From an uncultured Verrucomicrobiota bacterium (GTDB lineage Bacteria > Verrucomicrobiota > Verrucomicrobiia > Limisphaerales > UBA1412): 64,000 nucleotides of DNA. Below, one piece after another: positions 1 to 9,466 of this stretch (its first letter is position 1; the number at the start of each line of letters is the position of its first letter). The DNA is taken from assembly GCA_944389455.1 (NCBI GenBank), contig CALXMK010000014.1, positions 1-64,000 on the forward strand, in the 5' to 3' direction. The notes beneath the pieces were generated by a model, which was given only the letters and a program-made list of their open reading frames with translations, did not search any database and was not told where the DNA came from. The translations under genes and the position numbers were made by a program.

Positions 1-3
1 AGA

Positions 4-67
4 GAGCAGAAGAGGAATAGCTCCTTCGGCTCAAAAAAGTATGGTTTAAAGTTTGGCATAGTTAATT
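4..67. repeat. Left copy of a diverged 64-bp direct repeat
   Basis: Positions 4-67 align without gaps to 958-1021, with 54 of 64 bases identical by eye, including the shared end GGCATAGTTAATT / AGCATAGTTAATT. The right copy lies 113-176 bp upstream of the leftward leucine-rich repeat gene. The left copy may therefore be the equivalent upstream region of a paralogous leftward gene just outside the window. That reading is inference; a plain intergenic repeat is the alternative. Confidence 0.7.
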
Positions 68-75
68 ACCCTGAG

Positions 76-101
76 TTACAAAAAAGTGTACTTTTTTGTA
101 A
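76..101. repeat. A/T-rich inverted repeat (12-bp perfect arms)
   Basis: The left arm TTACAAAAAAGT (76-87) and right arm ACTTTTTTGTAA (90-101) are exact reverse complements around a 2-nt centre. A near copy with one arm mismatch lies at 182-203, and the half motif AAAAAAGT also occurs near 33-40 and 126-133. The arms are A/T-rich and the feature sits downstream of the leftward leucine-rich repeat gene. It may act as a weak terminator or be a small dispersed palindrome. Confidence 0.6.
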
Positions 102-179
102 GTCATAATTTAATGCATTTTTATACAAAAAAGTTTGGAAAATAGCATATTTTTTGTTATAAAGAGCCCATGTATGAAT

Positions 180-845
180 TCACAAAAAAGTACACTTTTT
201 TATAAAAGAAGCCTCTGGCGAAAAAGTGGTTTTTTTGCAGTTTAGAGAACGACAGAGGTAGAAAGCACCGTTTTCGAGAGAGGAGACACTCTTCGGAATG
301 ATAATTCCTATAAGAGAGGAACAACTCTGGAAAGAATAATCACCGATTGAAGTGATACCCTCCGGAATAAGTATCTCAGTTAGAGAAGAACAACCAGAGA
401 AAGCTTGGTTTCCAATAAAAGTGACACTCTTCGGAATGACTATATTAGTCAAAGAGGAACATTCAGAGAAAGTCCAGTCTTTAATTTCGGTGACATCTTC
501 CGGAATGACTATCTTAGTCAAAGAAGAGCAATTGCGAAAGGCATTACTTCCGATAGAGGTGACATTTTCCGGAATGACTACCTCAGTCAGAGAAGAACAA
601 CTCTGGAAGGCATAATTCTTAATGGAGGTGACGGTATAGGCGATTCCATCCACCGTAATAGAGGAGGGAATTGTCACGGCGCCGGTGAAGTTTTCCGGAC
701 AATCGCTCACGGAGGCTGTGCCGTTTTCATTCGTTTCGTAGCTCAGAGAGTCAATCGTGACCGTGGCGGCCTGAGCCGCTGAGGAGAAAAGGCCGGCGGA
801 GAGCAGAGCGGCAGTCAAAGAGAATAATTTATGTTTATAATTCAT
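180..845 (-). CDS. BspA-like leucine-rich repeat exported protein
   Basis: This is an exported surface-type protein of 221 residues. Residues 1-26 form a signal peptide ending AQA. From about residue 70 it carries tandem LRR_5 (BspA/TpLRR) units with Cys at 83, 106, 129, 152, 175 and 198, which is an exact 23-residue period (pattern C-S-S-L-T-x-I-V-I-P-x-x-V-x-x-I-G). BspA-like proteins are usually adhesins or binding proteins. It is short for the family and shows no C-terminal anchor or sorting domain. The last residues (ASFIKKCTFL) are encoded within the A/T palindrome at 182-203, so the 3' end may be truncated or rebuilt by that repeat. Overlapping plus-strand frames are shadows of the repeats. 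The family call is firm; the function is not. Confidence 0.85.
   Translation of the reverse strand: MNYKHKLFSLTAALLSAGLFSSAAQAATVTIDSLSYETNENGTASVSDCPENFTGAVTIPSSITVDGIAYTVTSIKNYAFQSCSSLTEVVIPENVTSIGSNAFRNCSSLTKIVIPEDVTEIKDWTFSECSSLTNIVIPKSVTFIGNQAFSGCSSLTEILIPEGITSIGDYSFQSCSSLIGIIIPKSVSSLENGAFYLCRSLNCKKTTFSPEASFIKKCTFL
182..203. repeat. Second copy of the A/T palindrome, overlapping a gene end
   Basis: ACAAAAAAGT (182-191) is followed by a 2-nt centre and an imperfect complementary arm (194-203), with one mismatch to a perfect palindrome. It resembles the inverted repeat at 76-101. Read on the minus strand it encodes the last residues and touches the stop codon of the leucine-rich repeat gene. 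Confidence 0.55.
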
Positions 846-1328
846 AAGTTCTTAGTTGTTTAGATTTATCATTTGTGCAAAAAAACTAGGAAAAGTCCTT
901 GAGAAAACAGAAAATAAACTGTGAAATCTTGATATTCCACGCGCAGAGAATGAAAAACAGCAGAAGAAGAATTGCTCTTTCGATTCAAAAAGGTATGATT
1001 TAAAGTTCAGCATAGTTAATTCCAGTTGCGGAAAAATATAATTCGTTATCTTTAATATAAAATGCGTTTTAAAAAATAATTAAAATTAAATGATTGAATA
1101 TTTTTTCATATCCGAAGGGATGTATTCAAAATCATGGAGTTTCCTCAATCCTTGTTTTCGAAGTCATCTTGAATTAAGTAAAACTGCTGTTTGAGGAGGA
1201 TATTCTTTATGTAAATTTTTTTCTCTTTCCGTAATTTATAAAGCAGATTTCGTGTTTTTCCTTTTGCTTCTACTGAAAGACATAATTGAGAAGTTATTCA
1301 TTGATGATTGATATTTTATTCAGATCAT
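846..1328. other. Intergenic stretch upstream of the LRR gene
   Basis: These 483 bp hold the right copy of the 64-bp direct repeat (958-1021) and otherwise only A/T-rich sequence. I see no convincing coding frame, RNA gene or GC-rich terminator hairpin. It must contain the LRR promoter and the 3' end of the large leftward gene. Confidence 0.6.
958..1021. repeat. Right copy of the 64-bp direct repeat
   Basis: This is the partner of 4-67, with 10 mismatches in 64 positions and no gaps. It lies upstream of the LRR gene start at 845. Confidence 0.7.
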
Positions 1329-4300
1329 TCAAGGATTAACGGCTCTAAAATAGAGTTTTTTGATTCCTCCTGGAGTGACGGTATAAGGAGATTTAGCTTT
1401 TTCCAGAGAATTCCATTCTAGCAGGTCAGAACTCGATTGGAGGGTTCCCGTAAAGGTAAGGATTATGCGTCCGTCTTGGAGTTTGTAAGTCAGTTCCGGA
1501 GGAATGGCTTCAAATTCACGCAGAGCGGCAGGAGCAGGAGTTTTACTGCTCCAGTTGAAGGGATCATTGGAATAGAGGTTAAGTTCATCTTTCCGGAGTG
1601 CATCCCCTTTGCCATCGGCTTTTCCTGGCCAGGGATCGGAATCACCGTAGGTAAGTGTGTCCACAATGAATTCTACTGGCGTTTCGGATTCATCTACCAG
1701 TCGAGGAGAAACAAGGGTGAGTGTTTCTCCGGAGTTGCTCAGTTTGCCGCTGTAGGGACCGCAGAGGAGAATTTCCTCTGGCCATTGAGTAATCCCGTAG
1801 GCAGCCATAAATTGAGATAGAGCCAATGTATCCTGAGGGTCAAAATTGACTAGAACCAGTGAACCATGGGCAGGGATCTGATCCTGAGCTGAGAATTGCC
1901 AGGTGATTCCCTGAGTAAAGTACCATCCTTGACCGGTTTCTTCGTCGTAAAGAGAAATAGGTTCGGCAGAGCGGTTGGTCAGTTTGACATATTCATCTTG
2001 GATAAATTCATCCGTTTCAGTGATAGGGTGATACATGATTTCATCAAAGACTATATCTCTGATAAGCGGATAGGCATTGGTTTGGCCAAGTGTATTCATA
2101 GAGAGAGGGACAATAGATTCTTGGCCTGTTGATAAAATGGTAATTCCCCAAGTGATACCGGGTTCAGCGGCTCCATAGGTGAATCCATGAGTGTAGCCAG
2201 TTAGGGTAGAAGTTCCATCTGTGCTGAAGAGCCAGATTTCGTCTCCCCAAATATTGAGGTTGATAGGAGGTTCTTCTCCGCAAGGAATCGTGAATAGTTC
2301 TGCATCGATAACGAGGTATCCCCCCTCGGGAATGATGGTTCCGGCGGGAAATTGATATTTAGCGGGGGTTCCGTATTCGTCAGAGAGGTACCATCCGGAG
2401 ATATCAGCCGGAGAGGATTCCGGATTGTAAAGTTCAATTGCCGCGTTTTCTCCCTCAGCAGGATTAGCCAGGATTTCATTGATGAGGATTTGCGGAATAT
2501 CTATCGGCAGAGTTTTATCTGTCCCGGGATTGCCGTAAATGAGACGAGAAGGGCCCCATTGACTGCTATTGCCCCAATCAGACCAGCTGGCGTTTTCATC
2601 AGCAATAATGAGTGAATAACCTAATCCATCGGTTTGAGGGTACCAGGAATCTTTGTAAGAAAATTCCAGAATCATTTCTCCTTGAGGGTCTTCCAGACGG
2701 ATAACTTCTCCAGAATTGCTCAGACTGCCGGTGTAGGGGCCCATTGTGCGAAGATGAGTCCCGTATCGAGAGCAGAAGGCCTCCTGATTCTTGACCAAAA
2801 CGATTCGTTCCTGAGGAGCTAAAGTGGTTCCTCCGGGGAAGGTATAAGTCAGCCCCCGTGTAAAGGAGACTCCAGACAGGTCAAGGCTAATATCCGTACT
2901 GATGTTTTTCAGTTCGATATATTCAAAATCATCGCTGTTGTTCCAAAGAGGAGGATTCGGAAGAGGATGATACATGAGTTCTGTAATCCGAAGATATTGG
3001 AGAAGATCATTAGGTGAACCACTGTAGGGGTATTCACAGATCCAGCGTTCTTTGTTATCCATGAGCGTCAGAGTGCCGCCGCGGGCTGAGAGTTCGCCGG
3101 ACCATGGTCCTGTGACATAGAGTCCCTGGTTGCCGCCCGGGCCTTCGGTACGAGTCCGAAAGCTCTTTACATGAGGAGAAACGTAGATGTCTTTACCCGG
3201 GGGGACAACCGTTCCGGGAAGGAAAGTGAACTCTGCCGCTCCCATCAGTTTCCAGCCGGAGATATCCAAGGCATAGTCGTTGGTATTAGTCAGACGAATA
3301 TATTTTTGTTTGACGTCTCCAGAATAGGGTTGGAAATCAAGGCCAGAAATTTGCAGCAGAGCGTCAGCAGGGGTAGCTTCTGGAACAAAAGATCCAACAA
3401 GACGGCAATTAACATTGGTAAACCAGTTGGCTCGTCCGGAGATATAGGTAGAAATGGTTCGTTCACATTCCTCGGCCTGAGTTCTGACCGTGCCCCAGGA
3501 GGACCAGCTGCGATGGTCCAGATCGGAATCGGAGACTTCAACCGAAGAGGGATCCATCTGCTCCAAATAAGCACGGATAGATTCTGCTACCGGGCTTTGA
3601 GCTGCCGGCATATTTGAGTTTTGGAGAAAAAGGTCGGATAAGGTTCTGAGTCGGGTCAGATACATGAGCCTGAACTCCGGAGTGTTGAAAAATAGATTGT
3701 AGAGCCGGTTGGATTCTTTGCTCTGTTGGGTTGAATTATAGAAATTCAGTACGTTATTGGTATAGAGAGTATCGCTGAGATATCCTGGGGAATCAAGCCA
3801 ATTGCGTCCCCAGCTCAGGTCAATATCCCAAGGCAGGAGAGACCATTCTTCAGTATTGTTGCAATCCTGATAGAGATAGAAGTTCTTGTGCCCATGATCT
3901 TGGCTGCTGATTAGGGCTAAAGTAGCGAAATAACTGATAGTTTGAGGGATATTTATGTTATCATAGGCGTAGATAATACGATTGGTCTGCGCTATGGATT
4001 CATTGAGATTATCAATCAGTTTCTGATAAGCGGCTCTATCCTGAGAATCACTCTGATCCGAGCGGGTTTTTTTCTCAGCACTATAGACAGAGCTCATATT
4101 GTCGTAGATTTTGTAAAGGAGTCCATCCCGATCCCAGCCGATTCGTTCTATCCAATCTTCGGTTCCATTTTCCAGCATTTCGGAGAGTGAGAAGAAGGCT
4201 CCGTTGCGCTGTATGCGAATGGGAAAACACCAATGCCCTACAGATCCTCCTTTGATAATATATTCATAAGCCAGTGAGTTATGGATCTTAGTTTTATCTG

Positions 4301-7300
4301 CATAATTGGACATCAGGTTGACTTTGCCGACCCGAGCCGTATTGGTGCCATACATAAATTGGTGATCTTTATTAAAGTCGAGTTTGTAAGGTTTTTTGGT
4401 AAAACTTCGTGTAGTCTGTCCTCGAGGAGAAATCGAGATGTTGTCATAGAATTCTCCATTGTAAAAAGCGGAAAGACGGGTTACGTTACCGTTATCCATT
4501 GCGACGGTGTTTTCCGTAAAGAGGTGAAGAATAGGCAGACGGCTGGTTTCCAATGAGCTGTCATAGAGAACCGTGCCCATGTATTCCTCTGAATCGGTGG
4601 AATTGTAGAAAAGAGGCCACCTGGATGTATTGCCAGCCATATCTTCCGCTGTGATATACCATCGGATCATTTCTCCGGCGTGTGCCGAACCGGCCGGAAT
4701 GACCGCTCCGTAAATTCCATCATTGGCAGCACCATCTCCGTGAGTCCCATCATCAAACATTTCCAGAGTATGCTGGGCCCCGAACATGGCTCTCCATGTG
4801 AGAGAGACACTTTGAATGGGAAGTTCGGTAGTATAGATTTCTGTTGTGATAGTAATAGGATCGCTCTCCAGCGGTTGATTAGGGAGAGCGGGATTTGAAG
4901 AGGTATTTTTGATAATGGGACCTAAATCATCCGTGCCGGGAGTGTTTGGTTCGTTAGGAGTAGGTTTCATGAAGTACCGCCAGTCCAGATGATTTTCACT
5001 GGAGAATTTAACAGTTAATTCCGGCTGAATTAAGAAAGATGTTTCTTCCGCGGAAGCATTGAGCCCCTGAATAGCCAAGATGTTTTCTCCAATTTGGAGC
5101 AAATCTTTATAAGGGGTCAGATCGTATTGCAGAGGAGTGGCCCCGATTCGATTGAGTCTATCGGATAAGGCTGTAGAATTCCAATTTAGGGTGTCTGGGG
5201 CATTTTCACGGAAGAGTTCTTGTTGATTGAGGTAGACGACGGCTCCATCCACATATCGGAGGCGAAGGGTCAGCTCCTCAATATTATTTCTGCTTTCAAT
5301 TTGGAAAGGAGCACGAATATAAATAGAACTATTATTCCCCTTCATTTTATCGCTGATATCAGTTTTGATATAATCGCTGAAGTAGAGGATAGATTTGCTG
5401 GATTCATCCATTCCCAGAGCTACTTGGTAGATGTTTTTGCATTCCCCAGGAGTAATAGCGCGGTTTAGATAAAAAGGTTCATCCATCGCGCCGAGGAAAT
5501 AGTCGCTTCCGTTGGGAGAGCCGTAGCCGACACGGCTTTTCTGAGTGGGATTGGGCAGAAAACTGCGAATTTCCATAGAGGCAACTTCTTCTCCATCGAC
5601 GTAAATACGAGCCGTAGAGCCATCAAAACTGCCAACAACAAAACTCCATTTTTCGTATTCCACAGCAGGGCCAGTGAGGAAAGCCTGGCTGGATGCAGTT
5701 TCAGTCAAGACAAAGCACCAGCGGCCGGATTCATCAATCATCAGAATATACCCGTTATAAGGGGTGTAGTTACGACTGACAAAAATAGGAGATGTGCCGG
5801 AGGTTTTTTGCTCAGGGCAAACCCATGCCCCTACGCTGAATTCCGTGCCATTAAGAGAAGGGGTATAATCAATCTGTATCCGAGAGGAGTAACCATTGAA
5901 ATAACCTGCGAGATTATCCGCAGGGGCTCCGGGAAAACCATTGCTGGGGCGAGGCCCTTCCACTTGAGTGATATCCGTTGCGGCGGAATAGATATTGTAG
6001 CCCAAAGAGCCGGAATTGTATTCCAGATAAGAAGAATATTCCATTTCCCACCAGGCATCGGGCTGAATTTCGCTCATGGCATCTTTGATATCTTTAATAC
6101 TGGAAGATGTTTTATAGATGGAGAGAATATCTGCAGAAGAAAGAGCTCTCTTGCAAAAAATGACTTCATCAATGATTCCGTCAAATTCACCTCCGTCAGC
6201 ATCAAACGTGCGTCCACCGATAGTGAAGGGAAAATCGGATCGGCCATAGTTCGATACTGGAGCCCAAGTATAGTTAGAGAGAATACCATTGATATAAATT
6301 TGAATTGAAGTGCCATCTCCGGTCAGGGCGATATGGTACCATGTATTCGGTTGAATATTCACGTCTGCATAAGTGCTGCATTGGCTGCTCCAAAAGTGAA
6401 GTTGTGTATTGCTGATAAAACCAAATTCAAGGGCGTCATTTTGACCGAATAGTCCTGTGCGATTAAAATTGATATTGTTTGCTTTAATCCAGCCTGCCAG
6501 TGTAAAGGAGGTCAGATCGTTGAGCAACGGTTCCTGAGAGCCGACGTAGGAATCGGTGCCACCGAATTCTATGGCAAGGTTATCGTCTTCAAAACCGGGG
6601 AAATTTTCCCCTTGAGCACCATTTACCCCTAATGCAACATTGCCAAAAGAAGAAAGATTAAGTGTTGAACCTGCCGAGCCACTGTTGGTAAGGATTTGCC
6701 CAGAGGTTTCATTAAACCTCCAATAACCTTCAGGGGAGAATTCCAGTATTTTATCTACTCCCGGGAGGATTGCTACCTGAGATTTTTCTTCGTAGCCGAT
6801 TCCATTGGTGCCTTGAATAAAACGTTGAGCAGCTTCCGGGAAAAGAGATTCAAAATCAATTCTATGCCAAGAGTTGGTAAATAGAGCATCTTCTTCCTCG
6901 GGAATTAGATAAGAGAGGGGAGAGTTGAGATTGTAAAGATAATTTTGAAATGAAATAGTTGTTTCACCATAGGAAATATCCGGATATTGAGGTGGATAGG
7001 CGGGTGAAAATTGAGTGCGTACTATTCCATCGTTGCCAGTTAGAGCAAGATACTCCCCTTCGGCGGAAAGCCGGAAATTAGTATGCAACTCCGAATCGGG
7101 ATCGGTACGGTCTTTCCCAGAGGCAAAGACAATCATGCGTTGGCCTGCACTAAGAGATATTTCCGGAAATACCCATTCATAGGGATCATTTTCGGAGTTT
7201 GAGAGGCCCCATCCTTTGAGTGAAACGGTTTCATTTCCCCTATTATAGAGTTCAATCCAATCACTGTAATCTCCGTCTTCATCCTTTAGAGTTGTGGAAT

Positions 7301-7418
7301 TTGAGGCCATAAACTCAGAGATAACAACTGTGGCCCAACTGTCAGTTTTTATAAAAAGAAGAAGAGACAGTATTAACAGCACTGATAGAGTTTTCCTGAA
7401 TGAATGAAAGCCACTCAT
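1329..7418 (-). CDS. Giant exported lamin-tail / LamG / CotH-domain protein
   Basis: This is a 2029-residue exported multidomain protein. A signal peptide covers about residues 1-30. The order seen is: lamin-tail domain (about 30-140, with SDWIELYN); two LamG/concanavalin-like domains (about 230-440 and 450-670); a beta-sandwich linker (about 675-940); a CotH kinase-like domain (about 960-1290, with SPRGQTTRSF near 996, NFYLYQD near 1180 and LLPWDIDLSWG); then four more lamin-tail-like domains (about 1335-1880). The last 65 residues (TGTLQSSSDLLEWN, SPYTVTPGG) resemble a short C-terminal domain frequent in verrucomicrobial exported proteins. Characterised CotH domains are atypical protein kinases or surface invasins, and LTD and LamG bind ligands or sugars. 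The substrate is unknown. It lies downstream of the secretin operon on the same strand but 269 bp away, so co-transcription is uncertain. Confidence 0.85.
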   Translation of the reverse strand: MSGFHSFRKTLSVLLILSLLLFIKTDSWATVVISEFMASNSTTLKDEDGDYSDWIELYNRGNETVSLKGWGLSNSENDPYEWVFPEISLSAGQRMIVFASGKDRTDPDSELHTNFRLSAEGEYLALTGNDGIVRTQFSPAYPPQYPDISYGETTISFQNYLYNLNSPLSYLIPEEEDALFTNSWHRIDFESLFPEAAQRFIQGTNGIGYEEKSQVAILPGVDKILEFSPEGYWRFNETSGQILTNSGSAGSTLNLSSFGNVALGVNGAQGENFPGFEDDNLAIEFGGTDSYVGSQEPLLNDLTSFTLAGWIKANNINFNRTGLFGQNDALEFGFISNTQLHFWSSQCSTYADVNIQPNTWYHIALTGDGTSIQIYINGILSNYTWAPVSNYGRSDFPFTIGGRTFDADGGEFDGIIDEVIFCKRALSSADILSIYKTSSSIKDIKDAMSEIQPDAWWEMEYSSYLEYNSGSLGYNIYSAATDITQVEGPRPSNGFPGAPADNLAGYFNGYSSRIQIDYTPSLNGTEFSVGAWVCPEQKTSGTSPIFVSRNYTPYNGYILMIDESGRWCFVLTETASSQAFLTGPAVEYEKWSFVVGSFDGSTARIYVDGEEVASMEIRSFLPNPTQKSRVGYGSPNGSDYFLGAMDEPFYLNRAITPGECKNIYQVALGMDESSKSILYFSDYIKTDISDKMKGNNSSIYIRAPFQIESRNNIEELTLRLRYVDGAVVYLNQQELFRENAPDTLNWNSTALSDRLNRIGATPLQYDLTPYKDLLQIGENILAIQGLNASAEETSFLIQPELTVKFSSENHLDWRYFMKPTPNEPNTPGTDDLGPIIKNTSSNPALPNQPLESDPITITTEIYTTELPIQSVSLTWRAMFGAQHTLEMFDDGTHGDGAANDGIYGAVIPAGSAHAGEMIRWYITAEDMAGNTSRWPLFYNSTDSEEYMGTVLYDSSLETSRLPILHLFTENTVAMDNGNVTRLSAFYNGEFYDNISISPRGQTTRSFTKKPYKLDFNKDHQFMYGTNTARVGKVNLMSNYADKTKIHNSLAYEYIIKGGSVGHWCFPIRIQRNGAFFSLSEMLENGTEDWIERIGWDRDGLLYKIYDNMSSVYSAEKKTRSDQSDSQDRAAYQKLIDNLNESIAQTNRIIYAYDNINIPQTISYFATLALISSQDHGHKNFYLYQDCNNTEEWSLLPWDIDLSWGRNWLDSPGYLSDTLYTNNVLNFYNSTQQSKESNRLYNLFFNTPEFRLMYLTRLRTLSDLFLQNSNMPAAQSPVAESIRAYLEQMDPSSVEVSDSDLDHRSWSSWGTVRTQAEECERTISTYISGRANWFTNVNCRLVGSFVPEATPADALLQISGLDFQPYSGDVKQKYIRLTNTNDYALDISGWKLMGAAEFTFLPGTVVPPGKDIYVSPHVKSFRTRTEGPGGNQGLYVTGPWSGELSARGGTLTLMDNKERWICEYPYSGSPNDLLQYLRITELMYHPLPNPPLWNNSDDFEYIELKNISTDISLDLSGVSFTRGLTYTFPGGTTLAPQERIVLVKNQEAFCSRYGTHLRTMGPYTGSLSNSGEVIRLEDPQGEMILEFSYKDSWYPQTDGLGYSLIIADENASWSDWGNSSQWGPSRLIYGNPGTDKTLPIDIPQILINEILANPAEGENAAIELYNPESSPADISGWYLSDEYGTPAKYQFPAGTIIPEGGYLVIDAELFTIPCGEEPPINLNIWGDEIWLFSTDGTSTLTGYTHGFTYGAAEPGITWGITILSTGQESIVPLSMNTLGQTNAYPLIRDIVFDEIMYHPITETDEFIQDEYVKLTNRSAEPISLYDEETGQGWYFTQGITWQFSAQDQIPAHGSLVLVNFDPQDTLALSQFMAAYGITQWPEEILLCGPYSGKLSNSGETLTLVSPRLVDESETPVEFIVDTLTYGDSDPWPGKADGKGDALRKDELNLYSNDPFNWSSKTPAPAALREFEAIPPELTYKLQDGRIILTFTGTLQSSSDLLEWNSLEKAKSPYTVTPGGIKKLYFRAVNP

Positions 7419-7687
7419 AATTGATATCTAAATATAGCAAGTCTTGAGCCATTCGTCAAATAGTGTTGAGCATCTTTCAGGGGAGATTATATTTAATACT
7501 CGTTATTTTAATCAGTAAGATATGGTTAAAATACGATTCTATAATGAAATCATAATATAATATGTATTAATATATCTAACATGGAATAGTGAAATAATAA
7601 GAAAGAAAATAAAAATTACTTTTCTTATTCCTTTTGGAATGAGAAATTAAATAGGAGATGTTCTCTATGAAGAGAATGAAGAGTAAC

Positions 7688-9460
7688 TCAATAGGCGGTG
7701 AGTATATCCTCTTTATCCAGTAGGTATTTTTGATTGATAATGCCGGAAATGCGTTGCTGTTCTTCAATGGAAATTAGTCCGGATTGCACTCTGGGCCACC
7801 CATGCCAGCGGAGAGGCCTCCATCCAGATTCATAGGCTGCTTTACGAAGAGCGGAAGTTTTGACTCCGGGTGTAATGAGATCTCCGATGATATCGTTCAT
7901 CAGGAAAAATTCGTAAATAGCTACTCGGCCACGGTAGCCAGTATTGTTGCATTCGATACATCCTGTTGGCTGCCACGCCTGGAGTTGTTCATGAGGGAGA
8001 TTCAGCATATCAAGCATTTCCTTCTGAATATCTTCAGGAATTTGTTCCAGCTTCTTCCGGCATTGTTTGCAGAGCCGGCGAGCCAAACGTTGGGAGATGC
8101 TGCAGACCAGGGATGAGCCTATTAGAAAAGGCTCTATTCCCATTTCCAGTAAGCGTGTGATGACAGAGATACTATCGTTGGTGTGAATGGTGCTTAGAAC
8201 CAGGTGGCCAGTTTGAGCTGCCCGAATGGCTATTTGAGCGGTTTCCACATCTCGAATTTCTCCAATTAGGACAATGTCGGGGTCATGACGGAGAATAGCT
8301 CTCAGACCGGAGGAGAAGGTGAGCCCTGCTTCATCGCGAGTCTGAATTTGGCAAACTCCTTCCAATTGGTATTCAATGGGATTCTCGATCGTAATAATTT
8401 TACGACCGGAATCGTTGGAATGTGCCAGAGCGGCATAGAGGGTGGTAGTTTTACCGCTGCCGGTGGGGCCTGAAATTAAAATAAGCCCCTGAGGGAGAGT
8501 CGTCAGATGTTCAATAAGAGTTTGCTGTTTTTGAGTCAGACCAATTTGCGTCAGATCCATGAAAAGACTTTGTCTGCCCAAAATACGGAGACAGACGGCT
8601 TCTCCATAGCGGGTAGGAATAATGGAGACACGCAGCGCATATTCTTCATCGTCACTTTTCATGGCAATACGTCCGTCCTGAGGAATACGGCGTTCTGCAA
8701 TATCCAGTCCGGCCATGACTTTCATGCGAGAGACGATTGATTCATAGACCTTTCGAAGGTCTTCAGGAATGGGGATTTTTTGGAGAATCCCGTCAATTCT
8801 GTAGCGCAGCCGAATGGAATTAGGATAGGGTTCAAAGTGGATATCCGTAGCCGACATACGAAGAGCCTCAAGCAGAATTTGATCGACAAAAGTAATGGCG
8901 GAGGCTTCGTTTACCTGGGAGGAATCGTCTTGTTCCTTAATATCAAAGACGACTTCCTGATTGGAGGAAGTTGAATTCCCTTGATCGGAGCGGAGCTTGA
9001 CGATCATATCGACCCCCAGCCCATAGGTCTTGCGAGTGAGAGCCCGAATCATACTGGGGGTACTCAGAACATTATGAATTCTTTTATTGACTTGAAGCCG
9101 TAAGGTGCCGATTTCGTTAAGGGTGAGAATTTCAGAGGAAGCGATGATAAGATTACCGTCTGGGGAGATTCCGATAGGAAGTATGCGGTAATGAAGCAAT
9201 GTTTCGAGAGGAATGCAATCGCGTATTTCCTTAGGAATTTGGACATTGGTCAGATCTATAAATTCTATTCCTTTTAGTTCAGCCAGTGCTTTGAGTGTTT
9301 CAACTTCGGAGATCAGGTTGAGATCAAGAATAGCTTTATGATCGGAGATATGAAAAGTCTTTTGACGCCGGCGCACGAGAGAATATTGAAACTCCGTGAG
9401 GATTCCTTTTTCTAAGAAAAGTTTGGCGACGTCGTTACTTTCTGTTCCAAAAGAATTCAT
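7688..9460 (-). CDS. GspE/PilB-type secretion ATPase
   Basis: This 590-residue cytoplasmic hexameric ATPase would power type II secretion or pilus assembly. An N-terminal T2SSE_N-like domain covers about residues 1-150. The Walker A motif GPTGSGKTT lies at 331-339, the Walker B region DIVLIGE at about 395-401 and the His box GHLVLSTIHTND at about 418-429. Two CxxC pairs (CKQC near 464, CIEC near 504) form the zinc element typical of GspE/PilB and absent from PilT-type retraction ATPases. It is the last gene of the five-gene minus-strand operon, 6 bp after the preceding gene. No GspF/PilC platform gene is nearby. Whether it drives secretion or a pilus cannot be decided from the sequence. Confidence 0.93.
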   Translation of the reverse strand: MNSFGTESNDVAKLFLEKGILTEFQYSLVRRRQKTFHISDHKAILDLNLISEVETLKALAELKGIEFIDLTNVQIPKEIRDCIPLETLLHYRILPIGISPDGNLIIASSEILTLNEIGTLRLQVNKRIHNVLSTPSMIRALTRKTYGLGVDMIVKLRSDQGNSTSSNQEVVFDIKEQDDSSQVNEASAITFVDQILLEALRMSATDIHFEPYPNSIRLRYRIDGILQKIPIPEDLRKVYESIVSRMKVMAGLDIAERRIPQDGRIAMKSDDEEYALRVSIIPTRYGEAVCLRILGRQSLFMDLTQIGLTQKQQTLIEHLTTLPQGLILISGPTGSGKTTTLYAALAHSNDSGRKIITIENPIEYQLEGVCQIQTRDEAGLTFSSGLRAILRHDPDIVLIGEIRDVETAQIAIRAAQTGHLVLSTIHTNDSISVITRLLEMGIEPFLIGSSLVCSISQRLARRLCKQCRKKLEQIPEDIQKEMLDMLNLPHEQLQAWQPTGCIECNNTGYRGRVAIYEFFLMNDIIGDLITPGVKTSALRKAAYESGWRPLRWHGWPRVQSGLISIEEQQRISGIINQKYLLDKEDILTAY

Positions 9461-9466
9461 AGGATT

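Noticed and set aside
352..782. Plus-strand frames across the leucine-rich repeat gene
   Set aside because: They mirror the 69-bp periodicity of the LRR repeats on the opposite strand and have no start context. They are shadows.
5808..6308. A 166-codon plus-strand frame inside the CotH gene
   Set aside because: It lies wholly inside a strongly supported coding region on the other strand and shows no domain or ribosome binding site.
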